Source: Pseudomonadota bacterium
Lineage (GTDB): Bacteria; Desulfobacterota; Desulfovibrionia; Desulfovibrionales; Desulfovibrionaceae
Assembly: GCA_023433925.1 (NCBI GenBank)
Contig: JAEYTO010000059.1
Span: forward strand, 1 to 25,824
DNA length: 25,824 nucleotides
Direction of reading: 5' to 3'
Shown here: positions 15,139-22,476 of the stretch, in pieces
Layout: every line of letters starts with the position of its first letter
How positions within the stretch are numbered: the stretch's first letter is position 1
Position numbers and translations under genes: made by a program
The notes under the pieces: generated by a model
Told to the model about the DNA's origin: nothing
Seen by the model: the letters and a program-made list of their open reading frames with translations, nothing else
Databases searched by the model: none

Positions 15139-16434
15139 CTAGTTCTTCTCCCGCTCGTCCACCACGCGTTTGGCCTTGCCCTCGCTCTGGGGCAGGGTGT
15201 TGTGCTGCACGAGGTCCACGCGCGGGGTGATCAGGATCTCATCGTGCAGCCTGCGGGCGATCTTGTCCTGCAAGGCGCGCAGCACACGCATGTCCTCGAT
15301 GAAGTACTCCTCGCGAATCTCGACCTTGACGCGCAGCTGGTCCAGGTAGCCCTCGCGCTCGATGATGATGAGATAGTTCTGGCCCACCTCGGGCAAGGAC
15401 AGGAGCACCTGCTCGATCTGCATGGGGTAGATGTTCACGCCCTTGATGATGAGCATGTCGTCGGCGCGGCCCGAGATGCGGTCGATGCGCCGGTGGGTGC
15501 GGCCGCAGGCGCACTGGCCGGGCAGGATGCGCGTCAGGTCGCGGGTGCGGTAGCGGATGATGGGCATGCCCTCGCGGGTCAGCGTGGTGAGCACGAGCTC
15601 GCCCACCTGGCCGTCGGGCACGGGCTCCTGCGTGGCCGGGTCCAGGACCTCCACGATGTAGGCGTCCTCCCAGACGTGCATGCCGTCCTGCTCGACGCAT
15701 TCGAAGGCCACGCCCGGGCCGTTCATCTCCGACAGGCCATAGGAGTTGAAGGCGCGCACACCGAGCAAGTGCTCGATGCGCTTCCTGGCCTGGTCCGTGT
15801 GCGGCTCGGCGCCGATGAGCGCGATGCGCGGCGGGAAGTCCTCGGGCCGGATGCCTTCCCGCTCCAGCACCATGCCGAAGTAGAGCGCGTAGGACGGGAT
15901 GATGTGCAGGGCCGTGACGTTGAAGTCGCGGATGAGCTTGATCTGGCGCTTGGTGTTGCCCGCGCCCGCCGGGATGGTCAGGCAACCCAGGTGCTCGGCG
16001 CCGTAGTGAATGCCCAGGCCGCCGGTGAACAGGCCGTAGCCCGCGATGTTCTGGAATACGTCGCCCTTGCGCATGCCCACGGAGTACATGCAGCGGGCCA
16101 CTAGCGCGGCCCACTGCTCCAGGTCCCGCTTCGTGTAGAGCACGGCCGTGGACGTGCCCGTGGTGCCCGAGGAGGCGTGCAGGCGCACGATCTCGCCGCG
16201 GTCGCAGGTCAGCAGGCCATAGGGATAATTGGCCCGCAGGTCGTCCTTGCTCGTCAGGGGGAACTTGCGGATGTCCTCGGGCGAGTTCACGGACTCGGGC
16301 GAAAGCCCTGCCTCGGCGAAGCGTTTGGCGTAGAAGGGCGACTTGGCCGCGCGCTCCACGATCGCGCGCAACCGCTCGGATTGCAGTCGGGCGAGCCCGG
16401 CCCGATCAAGGCCTTCCACCGGGTCGAAATACAC
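15139..16434 (-). CDS. paaK: Phenylacetate-CoA ligase family adenylate-forming enzyme
   Basis: The 431-residue protein belongs to the PaaK branch of acyl-adenylating enzymes, which activate an aryl acid with ATP and then form a CoA thioester. The start MYFDPVEGLDR is typical. The ATP-binding loop is SSGTTGTST (88-96). NSYGLSEMNGPG lines the active site, and RTRDLTRILPGQCACGRTHR leads to the hinge DRISGRADDM, followed by the small C-terminal lid with VKVEIREEY. It starts with GTG at 16434 behind a GGAGGAG. Desulfovibrio-type genomes often carry several PaaK paralogues, used for aromatic acid activation; the true substrate may be indole-acetate or another aryl acid. Its place directly behind dnaB (33 bp) is unusual functionally but the spacing suggests co-transcription. 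Confidence 0.92.
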   Translation of the reverse strand: MYFDPVEGLDRAGLARLQSERLRAIVERAAKSPFYAKRFAEAGLSPESVNSPEDIRKFPLTSKDDLRANYPYGLLTCDRGEIVRLHASSGTTGTSTAVLYTKRDLEQWAALVARCMYSVGMRKGDVFQNIAGYGLFTGGLGIHYGAEHLGCLTIPAGAGNTKRQIKLIRDFNVTALHIIPSYALYFGMVLEREGIRPEDFPPRIALIGAEPHTDQARKRIEHLLGVRAFNSYGLSEMNGPGVAFECVEQDGMHVWEDAYIVEVLDPATQEPVPDGQVGELVLTTLTREGMPIIRYRTRDLTRILPGQCACGRTHRRIDRISGRADDMLIIKGVNIYPMQIEQVLLSLPEVGQNYLIIIEREGYLDQLRVKVEIREEYFIEDMRVLRALQDKIARRLHDEILITPRVDLVQHNTLPQSEGKAKRVVDEREKN

Positions 16435-16467
16435 GCGCTCCTCCTCGGTGCTGGCGCCGGGCCGCGG

Positions 16468-17901
16468 CTAGAAGCTCGAGACTTCCGAAGGCGCGGGATC
16501 CGGCATGTGTGACAGGTCGCGGAAGGCGGTGCTCCGGCCGATGAAGGCCAGTTCAACCGCTCCCACGGGACCGTTGCGCTGCTTGCCTATGATGATCTCG
16601 GCGATTCCCTTCTTGGGGGAATCCTCGTTGTACACTTCGTCGCGATAGATGAAGCAGATCACGTCGGCGTCCTGCTCGATGGCCCCGGATTCGCGCAGGT
16701 CCGAGAGCATGGGGCGCTTGTTGGTGCGCTCCTCGACCTTGCGGTTGAGCTGCGACAGGGCGATGACCGGCACGTGCAGCTCCTTGGCCAGGGCCTTCAG
16801 GTTGCGCGAGATGTCCGAGATCTCCTGCTCGCGGGAGTCCGTGCGCCGGCTGGCGCGCATGAGCTGCAAGTAGTCCACCACGACCAGCCCCAGGCCCGTG
16901 TCCATCTGGATGCGGCGGCAGCGGGAGCGCAGCTCCATGGCCGTGATGGCCGGCGTATCGTCGATGAGGATGGGCGCGCGCGACAGGGCGTCGGCCGCGT
17001 CCACGAGCTTGGCCCAGTCGTCGTCGCCCAGGAAGCCGCTGCGCACGTTCTTGAGGTCCACCAGTCCATGGATGCACAGCATGCGCATCATGAGCTGGTC
17101 CATGCCCATCTCAAGGGAGAAGATGGCCGTGGGCACGTCGTCGCGCACGGCCGCGTTCATGGCGATGTTCAGGGCGAAGGCGGTCTTGCCCATGCTCGGC
17201 CGGCCCGCGATGATGATGAGGTCCGTGGGCTGGAGCCCGGAGGTCATCTCGTCGAAGTTCGAGTAGTATGTGCGTACGCCGGTGATGAGCTCGCCGCGGT
17301 TGGCGCGCTCCTGGAGCTTGTTGAAGACCTCGCCCACGAGGTCGGCGCTCGATCGGTACGGTTTGGTCCCGCTATCTTGGGAAATTCGGAAGATGGCCTG
17401 CTGCGAGTGGTCCAGCAGCTCGGCGACCTCGGTGCCGGCCTCGAAGCTGTTGCCGATGATCTCCGTGGCCACGCTGATGAGCCGGCGCAGGATGGACTTC
17501 TGCTTGACGATATCGGCATGATAGACGGCGTTGGCCGCCGAGATGACGCTGCCGGCCAACTCGGCCAGGTAGGGCTGTCCGCCGATGACGTCGAGGTGGC
17601 CGCCCCGCTGCAGCTCGTCGGAGACGGTGAGCAGGTCGATGGGGATGGACTTGCGGAAGAGCTCCTTGAAGGCCGCGAAGATCTTCTGGTGGGCCGGGGA
17701 GTAGAAGTCCTCCTCGGTCACGAGGTCCACGAGCTGGGTGAAGACGGTGCTGTTGAGGAATACCCCCCCCAGAACGGCCTGCTCGGCCTCCAGGTTCTGG
17801 GGGGGGATTTTACGCAGAATGTCCTTGGAAACCTTGCCGAGGGTTTCCTCGGTGAGCGGGCTGCCGGACGTCCCCGCCGAAGGGCGCCTTTGCCCGCTCA
17901 T
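16468..17901 (-). CDS. dnaB: Replicative DNA helicase DnaB
   Basis: The 477-residue protein has the DnaB N-terminal domain (about 30-135, beginning KIPPQNLEAEQAVLGG), a linker, and a RecA-type motor domain (about 200-470). Walker A is GRPSMGKT (233-240) and Walker B is LGLVVVDYLQLM. DISRNLKALAKELHVPVIALSQLNRKVEER and KQRNGPVGAVELAFIGRSTAF complete the signature. It is the hexameric 5'-3' helicase at the replication fork. No intein or insertion is present. The gene starts three bases after the rplI stop, in the conserved rpsF-rpsR-rplI-dnaB order. Codons for the PPQN and VLGG motifs use C8 and G8 runs that form a perfect 13-bp inverted repeat in the DNA (17763-17806). Confidence 0.98.
   Translation of the reverse strand: MSGQRRPSAGTSGSPLTEETLGKVSKDILRKIPPQNLEAEQAVLGGVFLNSTVFTQLVDLVTEEDFYSPAHQKIFAAFKELFRKSIPIDLLTVSDELQRGGHLDVIGGQPYLAELAGSVISAANAVYHADIVKQKSILRRLISVATEIIGNSFEAGTEVAELLDHSQQAIFRISQDSGTKPYRSSADLVGEVFNKLQERANRGELITGVRTYYSNFDEMTSGLQPTDLIIIAGRPSMGKTAFALNIAMNAAVRDDVPTAIFSLEMGMDQLMMRMLCIHGLVDLKNVRSGFLGDDDWAKLVDAADALSRAPILIDDTPAITAMELRSRCRRIQMDTGLGLVVVDYLQLMRASRRTDSREQEISDISRNLKALAKELHVPVIALSQLNRKVEERTNKRPMLSDLRESGAIEQDADVICFIYRDEVYNEDSPKKGIAEIIIGKQRNGPVGAVELAFIGRSTAFRDLSHMPDPAPSEVSSF
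17763..17806. repeat. Perfect 13-bp inverted repeat inside dnaB
   Basis: Eight C residues plus AGAAC (17763-17775) and GTTCT plus eight G residues (17794-17806) are perfect inverted repeats around an 18-nt loop. In the dnaB mRNA this would be a very stable hairpin about 95-140 nt after the start codon. Confidence 0.8.
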
Positions 17902-17904
17902 GCG

Positions 17905-18420
17905 CTACTCGGCCGCGGGCTCGGCGGCCTCGGTCGCCGGGGTTGCCTCGGCCTGCGCCTCTTCGACGTAGCCAAGCCGGACCACGGACACGTTCAGCTC
18001 GGCGCGCACCTGCGGATGCAGGCGCACCTCGATGACATACTCGCCCGTGGCGCGGATGGGCTGGTCGAGCACGATCTTGCGCTTGTCGAGCTCGACGCCC
18101 TGGGCGGCCAGGGCCTCGGCGATGTTGCCGGCGGTGACGGAGCCGTAGAGCTTGTCGCCCTCGCCCACGCGCACCTCGATGACCACCTTGGCGCCGTTGA
18201 TCTTGGAGGCCAGGGCTTCGGCGCCGCCGCGGGCGGCGTCGGCCTTGGCTTGCAGCTTCTTGCTCTCCAGCTCGAACTGCTTGCGGTTGGCCGCGGTGGC
18301 GGGCATGGCCAGGCCCTGCGGTATGAGGAAGTTGCGGGCGTAGCCGGGCTTGACGGCGACCTCGTCGCCGAGCGTGCCCAGATTGTCCACGTCTGCGCGA
18401 AGAATGATCTTCATGGGCAT
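17905..18420 (-). CDS. rplI: Ribosomal protein bL9
   Basis: The 171-residue large-subunit protein has the L9 start MKIILRADVDNLGTLGDEVAVKPGYARNFLIPQGLA (two residues in from the chosen start), then the long connecting helix (about 50-80) rich in Lys, Glu and Ala, and a C-terminal RNA-binding lobe to about residue 150. A further 20 residues are an Ala/Glu/Thr-rich acidic tail absent from the roughly 150-residue standard L9. Two ATGs (MPMKI) are possible; the outer one is used because AGGAGG lies seven bases upstream of it. It lies 11 bp after rpsR and 3 bp before dnaB. Confidence 0.97.
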   Translation of the reverse strand: MPMKIILRADVDNLGTLGDEVAVKPGYARNFLIPQGLAMPATAANRKQFELESKKLQAKADAARGGAEALASKINGAKVVIEVRVGEGDKLYGSVTAGNIAEALAAQGVELDKRKIVLDQPIRATGEYVIEVRLHPQVRAELNVSVVRLGYVEEAQAEATPATEAAEPAAE

Positions 18421-18431
18421 GGCGGCCCCTC

Positions 18432-18692
18432 CTAGATGGTCTTCTTGCGCACGTAGGTGGCGTGCGTGGTGGTGTAGTACAGAAGGGCCATCTGACGGGA
18501 GCGCTTGATCGCGGTGGTCAGCCTCCGCTGGTGCTTGGCGCAGGTGCCGGTGATCCGGCGGGCGATGATCTTGCCGCGATCGGTGATGAAGTCGCGGAGC
18601 AGGTCCGCGTTCTTATAGTCGATGGCCACGTTCTTGTCGGCGCAGAAGCGGCAGTACTTCTTCCTGGGGGCGAAACGTCTCTTGAACGCCAT
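18432..18692 (-). CDS. rpsR: Ribosomal protein bS18
   Basis: The 86-residue small-subunit protein has the S18 core DYKNADLLRDFITDRGKI and the conserved RITGTCAKHQRRLTTAIKRSR. The N-terminus has a CRFC pair (C14, C17), and Cys51 and His54 follow, so it looks like the zinc-binding (C+) form. It pairs with S6 on the 30S platform. It is three bases downstream of rpsF. Confidence 0.98.
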   Translation of the reverse strand: MAFKRRFAPRKKYCRFCADKNVAIDYKNADLLRDFITDRGKIIARRITGTCAKHQRRLTTAIKRSRQMALLYYTTTHATYVRKKTI

Positions 18693-18695
18693 GGC

Positions 18696-19025
18696 TTACT
18701 TCTCCTCCGCCTGGATGCTTTCGGCTTCCGCCTGGAAGTTTTCGTCCAGCACGACCGTGACGAACTTGAGGATGCCCTCGGTGATCCGGATGTTGCGCTC
18801 GAGCTCGGCCACGAGCGGACCAGGGCCGGCGTACTCCAAGCGGATGTAATTGCCGCGGGTGAACTTCTTCACGGAATAGGCGAGCTCGCGGGAGCCCCAG
18901 TCGTCCAACGCAATGGTCTGGCCTTTCTCGCGCGTCACGATGGCGCCGAAATTGTCCAGGATCTCCTTGCGGTTCTCCACTGACAGCTCCGGGCTGAACA
19001 GCAGAAGTGTCTCGTACTTGCGCAT
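18696..19025 (-). CDS. rpsF: Ribosomal protein bS6
   Basis: The 109-residue small-subunit protein begins MRKYETLLLFSPELSVENRK and has the S6 fold markers KGQTIALDDWGSRELAYSVKK and NYIRLEYAGPGPLVAELERNIRI. AGGAG stands upstream of the ATG at 19025. It is the first gene of the rpsF-rpsR-rplI-dnaB unit. In other bacteria the S6:S18 complex represses its own mRNA by binding a leader hairpin; a 9-bp hairpin is present in this leader at 19048-19073. Confidence 0.98.
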   Translation of the reverse strand: MRKYETLLLFSPELSVENRKEILDNFGAIVTREKGQTIALDDWGSRELAYSVKKFTRGNYIRLEYAGPGPLVAELERNIRITEGILKFVTVVLDENFQAEAESIQAEEK

Positions 19026-19047
19026 ATGTTCTCCTTTTGGTCTAACG

Positions 19048-19073
19048 GCCCTTCCCCATGCCGAGGGAAGAGC
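19048..19073 (-). promoter_or_regulatory. Leader hairpin of rpsF, candidate S6:S18 autoregulatory site
   Basis: In the minus-strand leader GCTCTTCCC (19065-19073) pairs with GGGAAGGGC (19048-19056), nine pairs with one G-U, around an 8-nt loop. It is followed by CGTTAG and then the ribosome binding site at 19031-19038. A GGGCCG string, containing the CCG that S6:S18 motifs use, spans the 3' side of the stem. Position and shape fit, but the exact known motif is not reproduced. Confidence 0.4.
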
Positions 19074-19088
19074 AAGGCAAGAGGAAGC

Positions 19089-19117
19089 TTGTTAGTCCCT
19101 GGCCTTGGTCCTGTCAA
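19089..19117 (-). promoter_or_regulatory. Candidate promoter of the rpsF operon
   Basis: On the minus strand a perfect TTGACA (19112-19117) is followed after 17 bp by TAACAA (19089-19094), a weak -10. Initiation would be near 19082, just before the leader hairpin at 19048-19073. Confidence 0.55.
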
Positions 19118-19145
19118 GGACTACGGCTTGTTCCGCTCATCCTTG

Positions 19146-19162
19146 GGCTGCGTACCGCAGCC
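19146..19162 (-). terminator. Hairpin after the hisD-purC-fabI unit
   Basis: GGCTGCG and CGCAGCC form a perfect 7-bp stem with a 3-nt loop, 12 bases after the stop of the 28-residue membrane protein gene. No T-run follows on the minus strand. It may end the operon upstream of the rpsF promoter. Confidence 0.4.
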
Positions 19163-19174
19163 GCCGCGCGGATT

Positions 19175-19261
19175 TCAGCCGATCCCCATGCGCGGGAAGA
19201 CCAGGCGCACGAGCAGGACCCAGACGATGGCGATGCCGAGGATGATCAGCAATTGGCGCAT
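19175..19261 (-). CDS. Small membrane protein of 28 residues
   Basis: ATG at 19259-19261 opens a 28-residue reading frame, MRQLLIILGIAIVWVLLVRL followed by VFPRMGIG and TGA. It is one hydrophobic helix of about 17 residues with basic residues at both ends. It starts 19 bp after the fabI stop, and the upstream in-frame stop allows no other ATG. The ribosome binding site is weak. The helix-like composition, the tight position and a hairpin right after it argue for a real gene. Its function is unknown. Confidence 0.5.
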   Translation of the reverse strand: MRQLLIILGIAIVWVLLVRLVFPRMGIG

Positions 19262-19280
19262 GAGTGTCTGCTAGCCCTGC

Positions 19281-20045
19281 CTAAAGTCCCATGATGTGGT
19301 AGCCGGAGTCGACGTGGAGCACCTCGCCCGTGACGCCCGAGGAAAGGTCCGAGGCCAGGAAGAGGGCGGTCTTGCCCACGTCCTCGATGCTCACGTTGCG
19401 GCGCAGGGGAGCCCGCTCCTCGATATGGCTCAGGATGGTCTTGAAGCCCGAGATGCCGCTGGAGGCCAGGGTCTTGATGGGGCCGGCGCTCACGGCGTTG
19501 ACGCGCACGCCCTTCTGGCCGAGCTCCCAGGCCAGGTAGCGCATGCTGGCTTCCAGGGCCGCCTTGGCCACGCCCATGACGTTGTAGTTCGTGACCACGC
19601 GCTCGGCGCCGAGATAGGTCATGGTCATGACCGAGGCGTCCGGGGCGAGCATGGGCTCGAAGGCCTTGCACATGGCCACGAGCGAGTAGGCCGAGATGTC
19701 CAGGGCCAGCTTGAAGCCGTCGCGCGAGGTATCGATGTAGCGGTTCTTGAGGTCGTCGCGGTTGGCGAAGGCCACGGAGTGCACGAGCACGTCCACGCTG
19801 CCCCATTTTTCCTTCACGATTCTGGCCGCATCGGCGATCTGCTCGTCGGACGTCACGTCGCAGGGAAAGGTGAAATCGCCGCCAAGCTCCTCGCTGATGG
19901 GATCGACACGCTTCTGTAGAGCTTCGCTAGGATAGCTGAAACAAAGGCGCGCGCCATTCTGCTTGAACTGCTGGGCTATGCCGTAGGCGATGGATTTGTC
20001 GTTGGCCAAGCCGAAAATGACGGCTTTCTTATCCTTGAGCAGCAC
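19281..20045 (-). CDS. fabI: Enoyl-[acyl-carrier-protein] reductase (NADH), FabI
   Basis: The 254-residue short-chain dehydrogenase reduces the enoyl-ACP double bond in the last step of each fatty-acid elongation round. The cofactor region is AVIFGLANDKSIAYGIAQ (8-25), the FabI variant of the glycine-rich loop. The catalytic Tyr-x6-Lys is Y154 and K161 in NYNVMGVAK, with Y144 in YLGAER as in Escherichia coli FabI. NAVSAGPIKTLASSGI is the substrate-loop signature. It starts with GTG at 20045, with AGGAGG upstream. It follows purC by 57 bp. It acts in the cytosol. Confidence 0.97.
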   Translation of the reverse strand: MLLKDKKAVIFGLANDKSIAYGIAQQFKQNGARLCFSYPSEALQKRVDPISEELGGDFTFPCDVTSDEQIADAARIVKEKWGSVDVLVHSVAFANRDDLKNRYIDTSRDGFKLALDISAYSLVAMCKAFEPMLAPDASVMTMTYLGAERVVTNYNVMGVAKAALEASMRYLAWELGQKGVRVNAVSAGPIKTLASSGISGFKTILSHIEERAPLRRNVSIEDVGKTALFLASDLSSGVTGEVLHVDSGYHIMGL

Positions 20046-20102
20046 GGAGAACCTCCTTGAGGCTGATCTTTCGCATGCGAATTCGTTTCAGTCGATTCCT
20101 AT

Positions 20103-20999
20103 TTATACATCGAGCTTTGAACCGGTCAATCGTTCATAGGCTTCCAGGTACTTGTCCCTGGTCTTTTCGATCACGTCGCGCGGAAGGCTGGGCGCTGGCG
20201 GTTTCTTATCGAAGCCGACCCGTTCCAGCCAGTCGCGCACGAACTGCTTGTCGAAACTCGGCTGCCCCCTGCCCGGCATGTAGCCGTCCACGGGCCAGAA
20301 GCGTGAGGAGTCGGGCGTGAGCACCTCGTCGATGAGCAGGAGCCTGCCGTCGGCCACACCGAACTCGAACTTGGTGTCCGCGATGATGATGCCGCGCGAG
20401 CGGGCGTACTCACGAGCTTGGGAGTAGATTTCAATGGACAGCCTCTCCACCTGGGCCACGAGTTCGCGTCCGGCCATGTCCTTGGCCTGCTCCACGGTGA
20501 TGTTCTCGTCGTGCAGCCCGATCTCGGCCTTGGTCGAGGGCGTGAACAGGGGTGTGGCGAGCATGTCGGATTCCTTGAGCCCTTCCGGGAGCTTGTGGCC
20601 CGAGACCGCGCCCGTCTTCCTGTAGTCCTTCCAGCCCGAGCCGGTGATGTAGCCGCGCACGATGCACTCGATGGACAGGGGCTTGGCCCGCTTGACGAGC
20701 ACCGCGCGGCCGGCCAGCTCCTCGGCGTATGGCGCGAGCCCGGCCGGGAAGTCCCTGGGGTCCGAGGCGAGCACGTGGTTCTCCGCCAGGTCCTTGAACA
20801 TGTCCATCCAGAACAGGGTGATCTGGTTGAGGATGGCGCCCTTGAGCGGCACGGGATCGGGCAGGACGACATCGAAGGCCGAGATGCGGTCCGTGGTCAC
20901 GATGAGCAGCCGTTCGGAGTCGATCTCGTATATGTCGCGGACCTTGCCGCGATGGAGCAGGGGATATTCCTTGATGTCGGTCTGGATGACGGTCTTCAT
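20103..20999 (-). CDS. purC: Phosphoribosylaminoimidazole-succinocarboxamide synthase
   Basis: The 298-residue SAICAR synthetase joins aspartate to CAIR with ATP in purine synthesis. Markers are LLHRGKVRDIYEID near the start, TTDRISAFDVVLPD, the substrate-binding PLSIECIVRGYITGSGWKDY and IIADTKFEFGVADGRLLLID, then LTPDSSRFWPVDGY. The length is that of the longer PurC type (about 300 residues, as in yeast and several proteobacteria) rather than the 237-residue enterobacterial form. It begins 18 bp after the hisD stop, so the two biosynthetic genes are probably co-transcribed. Confidence 0.97.
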   Translation of the reverse strand: MKTVIQTDIKEYPLLHRGKVRDIYEIDSERLLIVTTDRISAFDVVLPDPVPLKGAILNQITLFWMDMFKDLAENHVLASDPRDFPAGLAPYAEELAGRAVLVKRAKPLSIECIVRGYITGSGWKDYRKTGAVSGHKLPEGLKESDMLATPLFTPSTKAEIGLHDENITVEQAKDMAGRELVAQVERLSIEIYSQAREYARSRGIIIADTKFEFGVADGRLLLIDEVLTPDSSRFWPVDGYMPGRGQPSFDKQFVRDWLERVGFDKKPPAPSLPRDVIEKTRDKYLEAYERLTGSKLDV

Positions 21000-21017
21000 G
21001 TCATGGCCTCATGGGTT

Positions 21018-22340
21018 CTAGAGATTCCTGTCCCTGATCTCCGCCGCGCGGGCGTGGGCCTCCAGGCCTTCCAGCCTGGCGAAGCGGGCGATCTTGCCCG
21101 CGTTCTCGGATACGTAGGCGCACGAAGTGGCGATCAGGCTCGTCTTCTTGCAGAAGGTTTCCACGGACAGGGCCGACGAGAAGCGCGCCGTGCGCGTGGT
21201 GGGCAGCACGTGGTTCGGCCCCGCGAAATAGTCGCCCACGGACTCGGGGCAATGGTTGCCAAGGAAGACCGCGCCAGCGTGGCGCACCTTGCCGAGCAGA
21301 GTCCAGGCGTCGGCCACGGCCAGCTCCAGGTGCTCGGGCGCGATGGCGTTGACCGCCTCGACGCCCGTGTCCAGGCCGGGCACGAGGACGATGGCGCCCC
21401 AGTCCCGGAGGGCCTTGGCTGCGATGTCGCGGCGCGGGAGCGTCGCAAGCTGCCGGGCGAGCTCCTGCTCGACCTTGTCCGCCAGCTCGCGGCTGGGCGT
21501 GACGAGGATGGCCGCGGCCAGCGTGTCGTGCTCGGCCTGGGAGAGCATGTCCGCGGCCAGCCAGGCCGGGTTGGCCGAGTCGTCGGCGAGCACGGTGATC
21601 TCGCTCGGGCCGGCGAGCATGTCGATGCCCACCTTGCCCATGAGCAGCCGCTTGGCCGTGGTCACGTAAAGATTGCCCGGCCCGGCGACGACATCCACGG
21701 CCCGGATGGTCTCGGTGCCCAAGGCCAGCGCGGCCACGGCCCAGGCGCTGCCCATGGCGTGAACCTCGCCGATGCCGAGCATGCCGGCCACGGCCAGGAT
21801 GTACGGGTTGACCGTGCCGTCCTTGCGCGGCGGCGTGACCACGGCGATCTCGGGCACTCCGGCCACCTGGGCCGGCACGGCGTTCATGATCAGACTGGAG
21901 ATGAGCGGGGTCTGCCCGCCCGTGCCGCCCGGCACGTACAGACCCACGCGGTCCACGGGCCGCACGAGCTGCCCCAGGACCGTGCCGTCCTCGCGCGTGG
22001 TCATCCAGGACTGCTGGGCCTGGCGCTGGTGGAAGTCGCGCACGTTCTCGGCGGCCTCGGCCAGGATCTCCAGGTCCGCGGCAGGGACCTCGCGCATGGC
22101 CGCCTGGATGGCCTCGCCCGGCACGCGCAGCATGGAGGCGGCGAACCCCTCGCAATCGAACCTGCGCGCATACTCCACCACGGCCGAGTCGCCCCGCTCG
22201 CGCACGGCGCGGATGATGTCCCTGACCGCGCCCTCGACCTTGGCCTCGCGCTCCTCGTCCGGGGCGAAGCGGCCGGCGGTCCAGGCGGCGAGTTCGGCGA
22301 TCGTCTCGGGGCCTGTAATCTCGAATCTGCGGCAGGGCAT
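21018..22340 (-). CDS. hisD: Histidinol dehydrogenase
   Basis: The 440-residue zinc enzyme oxidises histidinol to histidine in two NAD-dependent steps. Zinc ligands and catalytic residues can be placed: Q268 and H271 in SQAEHDTLA, the E336-H337 pair in APEHLEL, D370 in VGDYFAGPNHVLPT and H429. They sit nine or ten positions after the Escherichia coli residues Q259, H262, E326, H327, D360 and H419. The NAD-binding stretch VDRVGLYVPGGTGG is intact. ATG 22340 has AGGAG upstream. It is the first gene of the hisD-purC-fabI unit, with a candidate promoter at 22376-22404. No other his genes are nearby. Confidence 0.97.
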   Translation of the reverse strand: MPCRRFEITGPETIAELAAWTAGRFAPDEEREAKVEGAVRDIIRAVRERGDSAVVEYARRFDCEGFAASMLRVPGEAIQAAMREVPAADLEILAEAAENVRDFHQRQAQQSWMTTREDGTVLGQLVRPVDRVGLYVPGGTGGQTPLISSLIMNAVPAQVAGVPEIAVVTPPRKDGTVNPYILAVAGMLGIGEVHAMGSAWAVAALALGTETIRAVDVVAGPGNLYVTTAKRLLMGKVGIDMLAGPSEITVLADDSANPAWLAADMLSQAEHDTLAAAILVTPSRELADKVEQELARQLATLPRRDIAAKALRDWGAIVLVPGLDTGVEAVNAIAPEHLELAVADAWTLLGKVRHAGAVFLGNHCPESVGDYFAGPNHVLPTTRTARFSSALSVETFCKKTSLIATSCAYVSENAGKIARFARLEGLEAHARAAEIRDRNL

Positions 22341-22375
22341 GGGGACTCCTTGAAATGACGGCGTGCAGGGCCAGG

Positions 22376-22404
22376 GATATATAGTACGATGGTTGAAATG
22401 TCGA
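22376..22404 (-). promoter_or_regulatory. Candidate promoter of hisD-purC-fabI
   Basis: On the minus strand TCGACA (22399-22404, five of six) and TATATC (22376-22381, four of six) are 17 bp apart. Predicted initiation lies about 30 nt before the hisD start. Confidence 0.5.
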
Positions 22405-22476
22405 GGCGGGCCGGACCGGCCGAGGAATGCCTCCGGCGACCGGGAGAAGAAGCCTTCCCCGGCATCCCGCGAGTTT

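Noticed and set aside
17763..17806. C8/G8 tracts as phase-variation switches
   Set aside because: Slippage would truncate the essential replicative helicase, so a switch function makes no sense; a structural role is more likely.
19281..20045. Alanine at the FabI position equivalent to E. coli Gly93 as a triclosan-resistance mutation
   Set aside because: Alanine occurs naturally here in triclosan-sensitive FabI proteins such as that of Staphylococcus aureus.
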